From contig JAKUDP010000009.1 of assembly GCA_022570795.1 (NCBI GenBank), positions 248,001 through 312,000 of the forward strand: 64,000 nucleotides of DNA. The letters are read 5' to 3'. The stretch comes from Sphaerulina vaccinii (lineage: Eukaryota; Ascomycota; Dothideomycetes; Mycosphaerellales; Mycosphaerellaceae). Made by a program: the position numbers and the translations under genes. Positions within the stretch are counted from its first letter, which is position 1, and each line of letters begins with the position of its first letter. The notes under the pieces were generated by a model that searched no databases, was not told the DNA's origin, and worked only from the letters and a program-made list of their open reading frames with translations. Below, in pieces: positions 9,884-19,554 of the stretch.

Positions 9884-10777
9884 ATGACCTGCACCTCGAA
9901 GACCATCAAGCTCGGCGTCCTTGTACCCTCATCAAACACAGCTCTAGAACCACTCACAACCGCCATTATATCGTCGCTACCGAACGTCTCAGTACACTAT
10001 TCACGATTTCCAGTAACCGAGATCTCGCTCAGCAACAATGCCCTCTCACAGTTCGACGACAGCAAGATCATAGAGGCTGCAAAACTGTTGGCAGATGCCA
10101 AAGTAGACGTGATAGGATGGAGTGGTACGAGTGCAGGCTGGCTGGGACTCGATGCAGACCACAGACTGTGCGCAAAGATCGAGCAGGCCACCGGGACCAA
10201 GGCAACCACGAGTGTCCTTGGCTTGACGAAGATTTTGGACCTGCTGAAGCAAGACGTGAAGTCATTTGGACTCGTCACTCCATATCTGGATGATGTTCAA
10301 CACAAGGTCGCAGAAACATTCAGCAAGGCGGGCTACGAAGTCATCGCTGAGTCGCATCTGAATAGGAAGGTGAACGTAGAGTTCGCCGACATCACAGAGG
10401 ATGAGCTTGATGAGCAGTTGGAAGAGGTGGTTGTGAAAATGGGCAATGAGTCCGTCAAGGTTATTTCGACCTTTTGCACGAATCTGAAAGCAGCCCAGAG
10501 GGTTGCACACTGGGAGAAGACATATGCTGGGCTGATCGTCGCTGATACTGTAGCCACTGTTGTCTGGGAAATGTTGAGACTCGTCGGTGTGGATATGAGC
10601 GGGCTCCAAGCTTGGGGTGCCATATTCTCTAAGGCATCGGACGTGTTTCAGGGTAACATGCAGAATGGATCCAGCATTGTCCACCCTCTCACACGCGTGA
10701 ATAATGTCACCTCGACGAAGAACCTGGTCGCAAAAGGTCATGCTAAGCTTGACGAGATCAACAAGGAAGCGGCATGA
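9884..10777 (+). CDS. Asp/Glu racemase superfamily enzyme (maleate isomerase / arylmalonate decarboxylase-like)
   Basis: A single-exon protein of 297 residues. The N-terminus GVLVPSSNTALEP (11-23) is the hallmark of the maleate cis-trans isomerase/arylmalonate decarboxylase branch. Members of this superfamily normally use two facing cysteines. Here the first site reads WSGTSAGW (G81-T82-S83, no Cys) and the second reads STFCTN with Cys198. A single C-terminal-half Cys with Gly-Thr-Ser at the first site is the arrangement known for bacterial arylmalonate decarboxylase, so a decarboxylase or lyase reaction is as likely as isomerisation. The substrate cannot be told from sequence. No signal peptide is seen, so it is probably cytosolic. 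A GST lies downstream on the same strand, but fungal operons are not expected. Confidence 0.82.
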   Translation: MTCTSKTIKLGVLVPSSNTALEPLTTAIISSLPNVSVHYSRFPVTEISLSNNALSQFDDSKIIEAAKLLADAKVDVIGWSGTSAGWLGLDADHRLCAKIEQATGTKATTSVLGLTKILDLLKQDVKSFGLVTPYLDDVQHKVAETFSKAGYEVIAESHLNRKVNVEFADITEDELDEQLEEVVVKMGNESVKVISTFCTNLKAAQRVAHWEKTYAGLIVADTVATVVWEMLRLVGVDMSGLQAWGAIFSKASDVFQGNMQNGSSIVHPLTRVNNVTSTKNLVAKGHAKLDEINKEAA

Positions 10778-11084
10778 ACAGCATGCACTGCAGGATTCTG
10801 CAATGAAGTAGCACGACTATTCATAGAGCAGCAGACATCCTTCTGTGGAACATATGCTAAATTCAAGACAATGACTCGGCTCACCGGTTTTCGGACTTAG
10901 CAGATAGATCTCCACCTTCAGCTGCTATGACAAACAGCTCCCTAGAGCTTGAAGGAATGATGTAACTGGTGGGCATATTGACAAGACTACTTTAATCCGG
11001 GTACAAGCTCTCTTTACATTGACAACTGACAGTCAGCCTTACACTGCACTACATCAACGAACAGCACACGATATCAATAGCAAC
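10778..11084. promoter_or_regulatory. Intergenic, GST promoter region
   Basis: 307 bp between the racemase-superfamily gene and the GST ATG at 11085. Presumably contains the upstream terminator and the GST promoter. No distinct motif is recognised. Confidence 0.35.
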
Positions 11085-11780
11085 ATGGGTCTCATTGTCC
11101 ATCACCTTGGCCACTCCCAGAGCGACCGTGTTGTCTTCCTCTGCGAAGAGCTTGGCATCGACTATGAACTGAAGAAATACGATCGCTCGCCGATATTCAG
11201 TCCGCCGGAGCTCAGGAACCTACATCCAATTGGTGCTTCACCAGTGATACAAGACGATGGCGGAGTCCTCCTTGCGGAGTCAGAAGCATGCATCGAATAC
11301 ATCAGCAACATCCACGGCAACGGTAGATTCCTAGTGAAGCCTGGAGCCAAGAACTACGCGGATTTCTTGTACTACTACCACGTAACGAACGGCACACTTC
11401 AGCCAGCAATCGGTCGTGTCATGGCCCTGAGATCAGCTGGTCTAGCCGCGGACAACGCCATGGTTGAAAGATTTACTGGCAAAATACACCAAGTCCTTGG
11501 ACAGCTTGACAAGAGATTAGCAGAAAATCCGTGGTTGGCTGGTGACGAGTTCACAGCTGCCGATATCATGGTCATCTTTGCTTTGACTACATTTCGGGAA
11601 TTCTGTGCTTTTGATATCAGTCAGCATAAGAATCTCATTCCTTATATTAAGAGGATTGTGGAAAGGCCGGCGTACAAGTCATATCTGAAGAAGGGCGATC
11701 CAGATATTGAGATTGAGAAGTACATTGGTGGGCCTCCACCTCCGATGCATCCAGCTTTGCAGGCCATGAGCAAGAAGTAG
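11085..11780 (+). CDS. Glutathione S-transferase (Gtt1/Ure2p-like)
   Basis: A 231-residue soluble GST that conjugates glutathione to electrophiles. The thioredoxin-like N-domain runs from MGLIVHHLGHSQSDRVVFLCEELG to the conserved cis-Pro/Ser-loop region 'GASPVI...LAESEACIEYI'. The all-helical C-domain follows, with the N-capping signature 'NPWLAGDEFTAADIM'. The start is ATG 11085; the frame continues upstream to 11019 only from a TTG and adds residues unlike any GST. Ser in 'GHSQSDR' may be the glutathione-activating residue. No introns. It converges with the hydroxyacid dehydrogenase gene, 115 bp between stops. Confidence 0.9.
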   Translation: MGLIVHHLGHSQSDRVVFLCEELGIDYELKKYDRSPIFSPPELRNLHPIGASPVIQDDGGVLLAESEACIEYISNIHGNGRFLVKPGAKNYADFLYYYHVTNGTLQPAIGRVMALRSAGLAADNAMVERFTGKIHQVLGQLDKRLAENPWLAGDEFTAADIMVIFALTTFREFCAFDISQHKNLIPYIKRIVERPAYKSYLKKGDPDIEIEKYIGGPPPPMHPALQAMSKK

Positions 11781-11895
11781 GCGTCGTTATCGCATGGCGA
11801 TGGTGATCTCCGCTTAGCAGGGCGAGGATAAATGACCGGAGCAAGACAGTGTGTGTGTGCTGTCAAACAACCATTGATACCATAGATTCCCAATC

Positions 11896-13088
11896 TCAAT
11901 TCAATCTATTTCTCAACTCTTTCCCGTTCAAGTACTCTTGCAGTATCTCGGCTTGTTCTTCATACCACCGATTCATTGTGCCCTCGTTGACATATGCCAT
12001 ATGAGGACTGAGCACCGTCGCACTCTTGCTCCACTCCCCAACTTTCCTCCACACATTCTCTGGGCCCATTGGCTCTTCCCAGAATACATCGGAAGCGAAG
12101 CCAGCAATAGCTCCAGCTTTCAACGTCTCGACCAATGCTTGTTCATCAATCAACCCTCCTCTAGAAGTGTTCAAGAGTACCGCACTCTTCTTCATCATGG
12201 CGAGATCCTCCTGTGCCACAATATCGCGGCTTCGGTCACTCAACACGACATGAAGACTCGCCACATCCGATTCCTTGAACAACTCCCCTTTGCTGACAGC
12301 CCTGAAAGTACCCTTCTCCAGTCCCGCAGCAACAGCCTGCTCATCAGCTTTCTCCTGCGTCAGATTGGCACTCCAAGCAATAACCTTCATGCCGAAACTT
12401 TGAACTGCAATCTTGCCAAAAGCTGCTCCTAACTTTCCCAAACCAACAAGGCCCAAAATCTTGCCTGGAAGAATTATGATAGTACCTTGTTGCCATGCCG
12501 TAGGTCTATTTGCGTCCTGAAGAAGATTGTGATGTTCCACGATCTTGGAAGTGAGAGAAAGAAGCAAAGCCCACGAGTGTTGAATCACAGTGCTCTGACC
12601 CGGAGGTGGCGGAGCTTCGTAGGACTTGTCGATGTAGTGCTCATCAGGCAGACGCTCTCCTTTGGTGCCAGTTACGATTGTCTTGTGTTCAGTGGCGGCT
12701 TGAAGGTCAATTGAGTTGTTACGCATTCCAGTTGTTAGGAGTAATTTGAGATTCGGGAGGCGAGAGAGTACTGGGCGCAGAAAGGTGGTACGTTCTCGCA
12801 TTGATGAAATGATCTCTGAATCGTCTCAGCGTACTCGCATGTAAGGCACATTAGACTGTGACCATGTTTACCGTATGGCTCCAGACGACGGACCAGTGCT
12901 TCCAAGTCATCCTCCTTTGCTGCATTCAATGTCTGGTCCCAGTATGAGATTTCGATGCCTTTGATGTGTTCAAAGTGCTTAGGTGCTATGCCAGCATAGT
13001 CTGAAGAAGGTTAGGGTCCGGACGGCCTAGGTGAAGCAGGCGAATGCTTACCGTCAAGTACTGCTACTTTCCTGATGTTGTTTGACAT
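11896..13088 (-). CDS. D-isomer-specific 2-hydroxyacid dehydrogenase
   Basis: NAD(P)-dependent oxidoreductase of the D-2-hydroxyacid dehydrogenase family, 361 residues, from three exons: 13052-13088, 12872-13000 and 11896-12815. Introns are 13001-13051 (51 nt, GTAAGC...TTCAG) and 12816-12871 (56 nt, GTAAAC...TTCAG). Joining them gives the usual N-terminus 'VAVLDDYAGIAPKHF', then 'PYEIISSMRERTTFLRP' and 'LKLLLTTGMRN'. The Rossmann motif GLVGLGKLG is near 177-185, the catalytic Arg in NTSRGGLIDE (274), Glu in WEEP (303) and His in LSPHMAY (327). Substrate is unknown; the family includes phosphoglycerate- and glyoxylate-type reductases. The last exon alone would miss the first 60 residues. Confidence 0.9.
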
Positions 13089-13374
13089 GGTGGTGAAGGC
13101 TCTTCTCGATGTAAGTTTTGCCGCGAAGTTATTCAGAAGCAACAGCATGAAGCACGCTCTCGAGAGAATGAGAGAATTGTCGTACAGAGAGCGGCTCTGT
13201 AAGCAGATTAGCTGCAAGTGGTTGTAATTGTGCTAAAGACCTCATTCGAAGGCATGATTGATGAAGCTCCAGGTGAAGCAGTGGGCAGTGGGGCGCATGA
13301 TCCGAGATCGGCCACAGCTCATATCCTGGCTATTCGCTTTAGCACAGTACGTCTAACGCGACACAAATCATCAA

Positions 13375-15736
13375 CTATGTCTCATGCTCCCTCTCACTGG
13401 CATCAGCAATCTCTCGTTTCGCTTGCACTAGCCTTTCATGCATCTGTAGTAGTCTCTCCTTGTCTGCTGGTGGCATCCTCTCGCCCCTCCTTTGAATCGC
13501 CTCCAACTCATCATACAGCTTCATATATGCTGGATACCACTCCTCGCGGAACCTCCTGGCTAGACTCACACCCTGTCCGAATGTCATTCGAATTCCATTG
13601 GGCGATGTACCGAAGATTGGACGATCATGGTCCGAATTGCTGCTTCCTGCGCTGATGGAGTTCTGTGAATGGGACGAGCTCGATTCCGTCTTACGGTGTT
13701 TGGCTGGATGTGTACCGTTCTCATGCTGTGGAGTGTCCATAGCTTTCCGTTTGACGCCGTTCTCAGTCTTATGTTTGAGCCCACTGGAGACAGACGACAC
13801 ATTTCTAGCAGCACCATTACCATTGGTGATGGCTGAGCTCCGAGCCTGGCTGTTCGTGGCGATCTTGTCGCTATTGGATGAAAATGTGCTGGTCATGGTA
13901 TCGTGCCGCCTTCGTATCCCGTTGGCATTGGATATGCCAAGTCCTTTGGGAGTATCTGCTCCAGGTCTTGCTCGCTGTATGCCTACTGCAGCACGATCTG
14001 ACACATCAGAAGCTACACGAGGACGTGCAGCACCCAAAGGCGAAGGCGCACTTGGCCGATGATGTGGCTTGCTCGTGTTTGGGCTGAGCTGACTCCGTTG
14101 TTGTGAAGCTGGCGCATGGAGACCATTCGGTGTGTTCTTCCCAGGTGGCGCTGGCTTCGTTTTGACGTTTGCCACCGCAGAGGCTGGTCTCGCGGATGGT
14201 GTGCCTACCTTTGATGACTTCGCCAACGGCGTGGAATTGGCCTTCAACTGACTGCGTTTGTCAGGGCTATCACTGCTACTCGTTGATGCGGATGCCAATG
14301 CTTTAGGTTTGACCTTGGCGGATGCGTTTGTCAATGGTTCGCGTTTGCCCGGTGGTGCTTTCGGCTGACTGCCTCTCATCTCGCCAACTTCGTCCTCGCT
14401 GGAGCTTTGTACAAGTTCTGCCGACTTGATCTTCGAGTTGCTCTTCGCAGTCGTGGCTGTTGTCCTCTGCTTCTTCGCCGGCCGGCCTTCCTTGTCACTC
14501 TCGACTTTGGCAGCTTCTCTTTCTTTCCGCTTCTTGTCTTTCGCATCATCGATCGCACGCTGTTTCGGATTCTTCGCCAGCTTCTTCATCAAGTCACTCT
14601 TCCCTGAGCCGACTTTAGGTGTACCAGGCCCCAGACGAGGTGTACCAGCGACACACCCACTTCCGGCTCTCTCATCGCCGTCGCCATGGACCAAGGGACT
14701 TCCACCAACATTCGGCGTCAAGTGTGATGGAGCACCGATATGCAGCTTCGACAGATATTCCCCCTTGTTTCTCCTGTCCTCTGGCAGCAGCATTTGCCAT
14801 ATCTTCTCCTCTTTTCCTATTCTTTGTCTGTCATACGCTCTTACTGCATTGTCAACGGCGGCCTGTCGCTCCTCTGTTGTGCTGTACCCAAAATTGTACA
14901 CATCTAGCTCTTTGTATGCTCTGTCACTCAGTCCCATCTTCTTTCCTTCAGCCTGTTTTCCTATCTTGGACAGGATCTCTTCGAGATCTGCTCTTGGTAT
15001 GCGCGTTCTCTGGATTATTTCTTCTTGGGACAATGGCTCTATGGCAAGGAGGTGTATGAGAGGTTTCCTCATCGCCTTTAATCGCAGTGACGAATCGTTC
15101 GAAGGCATGGAGGTCGGTGCAGCACCCAGTCGCGGCGTACCGGACGCGCTGATTGTTGGGCTGGCATGCTGGGGACCGGACAGACCGCGTCGATGTGCAT
15201 ACTTCTGGTCTCGGTTGGCCTCGAAACGGTTCTTGGGCGTACCGATCAACGAATTCGTGACAGTCACCGACTTGGCTGCCTTCTCCTGGTGATACGAGGC
15301 GAGACTGTTCTGTAGAGCTGCCAATGCTGCATCGGCTCCTACGCTTTGCTTCCTTTCAGGTGCTTGCAGCTCAGCTCGATGTTCTACTGCCCCCACGAAG
15401 GTCAGATCACTCAACGATTTGGTGGTTGCGGAGAACAATTCATGCTTGAACGCTTCGGGAGATATCGAAAGATCGATTGTCCGCGTTCCAAGACGTATTC
15501 TCTGCAGCTCATGTCAGCTCGATCGACCTGATATCAGAGTGGAGATATCCTACTGGAGTTGTGCCGTTCACGAACGACAGGCCGCCAGAAGAAGTCGAGG
15601 CCTTCTTCACATCTTGCAGAAGCTCCTCGCTGAGTTTGAATAGGATAGCTGGGGCGGGCTTCTGTTTCGGATTCCCATCTGCATGAGGTACTCCGTGCAG
15701 TATGAGGCCACTCGGAGCTATGGCGGATACCGACAT
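13375..15736 (-). CDS. RNA polymerase II elongation factor ELL-like
   Basis: A 769-residue nuclear protein in two exons (15554-15736 and 13375-15501). The 52-nt intron at 15502-15553 (GTAGGA...GCTGAC...CTGCAG, phase 0) joins 'FVNGTTP' to 'RIRLGTRTIDL'. The N-terminal 280 residues match the ELL N-terminal domain, with the winged-helix-like part 'LIHLLAIEPLSQEEIIQRT' and 'YNFGYSTTEERQAAVDNAVRAYDRQRIGKEE'. A long basic/Ser/Pro disordered middle (about 290-690) follows. The C-terminus 'REEWYPAYMKLYDELEAIQ...' resembles the occludin/ELL homology domain. ELL suppresses Pol II pausing as part of elongation complexes. Upstream is a 2-kb gap shared divergently with the permease gene. Confidence 0.85.
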
Positions 15737-17733
15737 TGCAGTTCCGGCAGTGGTATGCTATCGTGTACTCGCACTGGAAGATCGTAGACAGCCCGTCAAA
15801 GGATCCATGTGCTTGCTCGCTTTGCTGTACGCCACAAACTGGGACACAATGAGTGAACTGCTGATACTTGAATGGCATGACGTTCTGCTGAACTCACCCA
15901 ACGGCTAATGATGATGTTTGCTGCGAGACATATTCCAACGTCCCGTGATGGTTGTCCCAGACAGCTTCACGACGTCCCCAGGAGAGAGTTGCAGGCTTCA
16001 CGGTGACAGGAAGTGGGCAGTATGGCCTGAGACAATGAACAGTGAAAGCGGGAAGAACGCCAGACCTCACATCGAAGTACAGACTCGCAGCGTACACGCG
16101 CTAGCAACCAGTGGTTCCAGCCAGCCAAGCAGCAGCAGGCATCGAGTGGAGTGGAACCCCAAGACCAAAATCCCACAGGGCGAGGCGAGGCGAGGCGTGC
16201 AGTGCTGTTTAAGCTCGGACTCTATTCTACACACATTCGCCGGCGACGGCGACGGATTTGTGGCTAAAGTGTGTGCCCTCTTTTATACCGAACCTAACGT
16301 GTTTCACACAGCGTACAGAGTGTCTTGAAACGGTCAGCTCCTTGCAGAGGAACATCATCAGTTCGAGCAAGACTCAGCATTGATGATGAGCATCGTGAGA
16401 TCGTGCACAAAGGATGCAACCAGCAGTCCCGTACCCGCATACCCAATCCCAATGAGGAAGAACATCTTTGTCAGAGACCCGCTACGCCGGCTGCGTCGTT
16501 CCTCGTGCTGTCCGCGAGCCCCAATCGAACCAAGCCTACGAGCCGATGCGTTTCCATGTCGGACCTGCCATCCATGTCAGCAAGCTTTCCATAGCTGGTG
16601 AGCGTCCAATTATTGCTCACCGGGGCTCACGGCCTATCCAAGAGCGTGCAATGTCTCTCGTACCTGATCAACCCTTGCATTTGCTGACATCCCTTCCTAA
16701 GAAGTATTACAATAATAACGGCTTGTTCGCTGCCCAACCCGTGCCAAAGCACAGTGCGACAGGTATGTAACAAATATATAATGGAACTCCGCCAACCTTC
16801 GCGAAGAGAGACGCCAATCGCAGCGCCACGACTACGAACGCCACGAGGCTGCGGATGATGCGCACAAGGAGTGTGGAACTATTCCCACTTGGGTAGTCAT
16901 GGCGCAGGAACGCTTGGCCTGGTTCGTGAAGAATTGCCCGGCAGCTTGCAAAACACATGCTAGATACCAAGGACTCTCAAGCGGAAGAGACTGACGATGA
17001 ACAAAGACGAGAATGTAGTTTCTGTTACTCCTTGCAACAAGTCAGGAAATACGAGCTGAGAAGAAGTGGAAGCACTCATCACTCGGCGGCACGGAACTCT
17101 AGGCGAGCACGGGCACGACGAACCGGCAAATCGTCCATGAGCCATGAGGTACAAGTTTAGCACCATCCCACTTGTTGGTGACTACTGCTAGTAGTGCTAC
17201 TACTGCACACTCTGGAAAGCATTTCTCTCTCACGGCCGAGGCGTTTAATGTGGTATGCAAGACGCATCAAAGAAGTTGAGCTCAAGTCCACCAAACATCA
17301 GCATAACGAGTGGGATGCAATGTACCAGATGGGAAGCCAAGCCGCGCGGTATGCCGTTGCAATGCGTGGCAGCTCCGCTTGACGTCTATCCCAGACTTTG
17401 GCAAATCTTCCGCGTCCCTTGCACAGTCCGAGGGGCCATCAGAGATATGAGGCCTCTGCGTCAGCAGTTGACTGTTGATGGTCAGTCTTGTCCTAATAGA
17501 CTTGGTCAGTTTCTGCTAACCACGAGCCATTAGATTGGGTTCCTGCCTTATCAATCCCGATTCGCCTGTATCACCAGAGCTCCAGGGATGTGGTCTTGTC
17601 TATCTATTAGGATGCTCTGCCTATCTCATGGGTGACATCCATCAACTAGATGCTGCGCAAGATATTAGAAAAAGGTAGGTGCCACAGTAGGTGCACGGTA
17701 GACATTTCATACTCTAGTCCTTTCTCTTGAAGT
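15737..17733. promoter_or_regulatory. 2-kb divergent intergenic region (ELL-like / NCS1 permease)
   Basis: Lies between the ELL-like start (minus) and the permease start (plus). Frames of 60-136 codons occur on both strands, but none shows a domain or consistent splicing. A short direct repeat, gaggcgaggcgaggcg, lies near 16180-16196. The size leaves room for two promoters or a non-coding RNA, but I see no support for either. Confidence 0.4.
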
Positions 17734-19495
17734 ATGATCTTTTCAGCCACAGGTTTGCGCGATGCGATCGAAGTCAAGCGTACAGGAGAGGAGGAGGCAT
17801 CTGGGACTGAGTATGGGAAGTGGTCAAACAAGGCGAGTACCCATTTCATCACGAGATTCACACGCCGTAACATGGGCTGACGAAACCAAAAAGGACCTCG
17901 AACCCACACCACCATCACAAAGAAACTGGTCGCCCTGGTATTACTTTGCTTTCCAGTTCAGCATCGCCTTTTCTCCTACAACATACAACATCGGAAGCAC
18001 TTTGTTCTCTATTGGCCTCACTTGGTGGCTCATCATCATAGCAGCTTTCGTGGGGACATTTCTCTGCTGCCTTGTGCTCTACTTTAACGCCCGAGGTCCA
18101 TTGTTCTACCACATTGGCTTTCCTGTCTACACGCGAATCTCAGCTGGGATCTATGGCTCCCTCTTCTTCATCTTCATCCGCGCGGTGGTTGCCGTCTTCT
18201 ACATGGGGACTCAGACATATTACGCGAGTCGCCTAATGGATGTCTCGCTACGCTGCATATTCGGACATCAGTGGACTGATATACCGAACCACCTTCCGGA
18301 CTCAGCTGGCATTACAACATCACAGATGGTGGCTTTCTTCTTGACTTGGCTGCTTCAGTTTCCCTTCGCTTGGCTTCACCCGAGCAAGGCCGGGCCGCTC
18401 TTCGTGATTAAGTCGCTGCTCTCGCCAACAGCGTACATCAGTACCATGATCTGGGCGCTGGTCAAGTTCCAAGGTGTCAATCTCAACCTGGGCAAGACGA
18501 GAACAACGGGTTCGGTGCTGGGCTGGTCTTTCATGAAGGCTGTCAACACTGTCGTCTCTGGAGTTGTGCCTCCAATGGTCAATATCGCTGATCTCGCGCG
18601 TTACGGCAAGAGGCCTCGCGATGTCGTGCCACTCACTATTGGCCTGTTTCTCAGCAAGCCTGCTGTCATCATGCTCGGGCTCTTCACAACCGCAGCTGGA
18701 GCCAAGCATTTCGGAGTGGCGAATTGGAATCTCTGGGACTTCTATGGCCTTGTCCTTGATGAGTTCTGGTCGCCAGGAGCAAGGACTCTAGTCTTCTTGG
18801 GAGCGTTCATCCAATGCTTCGCGACAATTGTGACAAACGTGTCGAGCAATGCAATTCCAGTTGGCTGTGATTTGTCTGGACTGTTCCCGAAGTACTTTAC
18901 GATCACGCGAGGCATGATCCTGTGTCATATCCTCTGTTGGCCAGTCGTCCCTTGGCTTCTGGTCAACTCAGCACAGAACTTCTTGACGTTCCTGGGCTCC
19001 TATATCTGCTTCATCACTCCCGTGGTAGCGATCATGATTGTAGACTACTGGATCTCTCGGAAGGGCAACATTCACATCCCATCAACCTATAGACCAGACG
19101 CTGATTCCCCGTACTATTATACCAAGGGTGTCAATGCTCGCGCTTATGTGGCCTGGGCAGTCGGTGTGGCGCTGGTAATCTCTGGGATATCAGGAAACAT
19201 CAATCCTGGTTCGATCAGTCAGACAGCTGTTGATCTGTACAATTGTGGATTCATCCTCTCCTTCACAGGAGCTGGAGTGACTTACTACGTACTCTGCATG
19301 ATCTGGCCTGTGCAGGTGTACCCAGCGGGGCCTCACGAGCACGAAAGGAAGGAGTGGGAAGATATGGTGCCCACAGAAGGCTTCTTCACAGATGATCAGC
19401 CTCTCCCGATATACATCACAGACAAGATGTTGTTTGGCGAAGAGCCTGCAGCTGAATCAGTTGATTCCGCTGGGCACTTCAAGGAGAAGTCATGA
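17734..19495 (+). CDS. NCS1-family nucleobase/allantoin-type permease
   Basis: A proton symporter of the nucleobase-cation-symport-1 family (Fur/Fui/Dal4-like), 566 residues, about 11-12 membrane segments, plasma membrane. Two exons: 17734-17832 and 17894-19495. The first encodes 'MIFSATGLRDAIEVKR...KWSNK', the cytosolic N-tail typical of the family, which then runs into 'DLEPTPPSQRNWSPWYYFAFQFS'. The only boundary that keeps frame is an intron at 17833-17893 (61 nt) with 5' GCGAGT, branch-like GCTGAC and 3' AAAAAG, so a GC-AG intron. The downstream frame also has an ATG at 17762, but that reading replaces the family-typical N-tail by unrelated residues. Substrate (uracil, uridine, allantoin or other) cannot be assigned. 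It converges with the Zn2Cys6 regulator gene, 59 bp between stops. Confidence 0.9.
17833..17893 (+). other. Putative GC-AG intron in the permease gene
   Basis: 61 nt between AAG and GAC codons, phase 0. The donor is AAG/GCGAGT, the branch-like site GGGCTGACG lies 16 nt before the acceptor, and the acceptor is AAAAAG. A GT donor exists four bases downstream (GTACCC) but would break the frame. The coding match on both sides is strong. Confidence 0.75.
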
Positions 19496-19554
19496 TTATA
19501 CCGGACGTGAAAGTGGTGCCCTAGGTCATCGTTTGTACATCATCTGTACAACCT

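Noticed and set aside
11019..11084. N-terminal extension of the GST
   Set aside because: It begins with TTG, not ATG, and the added residues are unlike any GST N-terminus; ATG 11085 fits the domain start.
9884..13088. A secondary-metabolite cluster (racemase-like enzyme, GST, hydroxyacid dehydrogenase)
   Set aside because: No backbone synthase, transporter or regulator is nearby; these are ordinary scattered metabolic genes.
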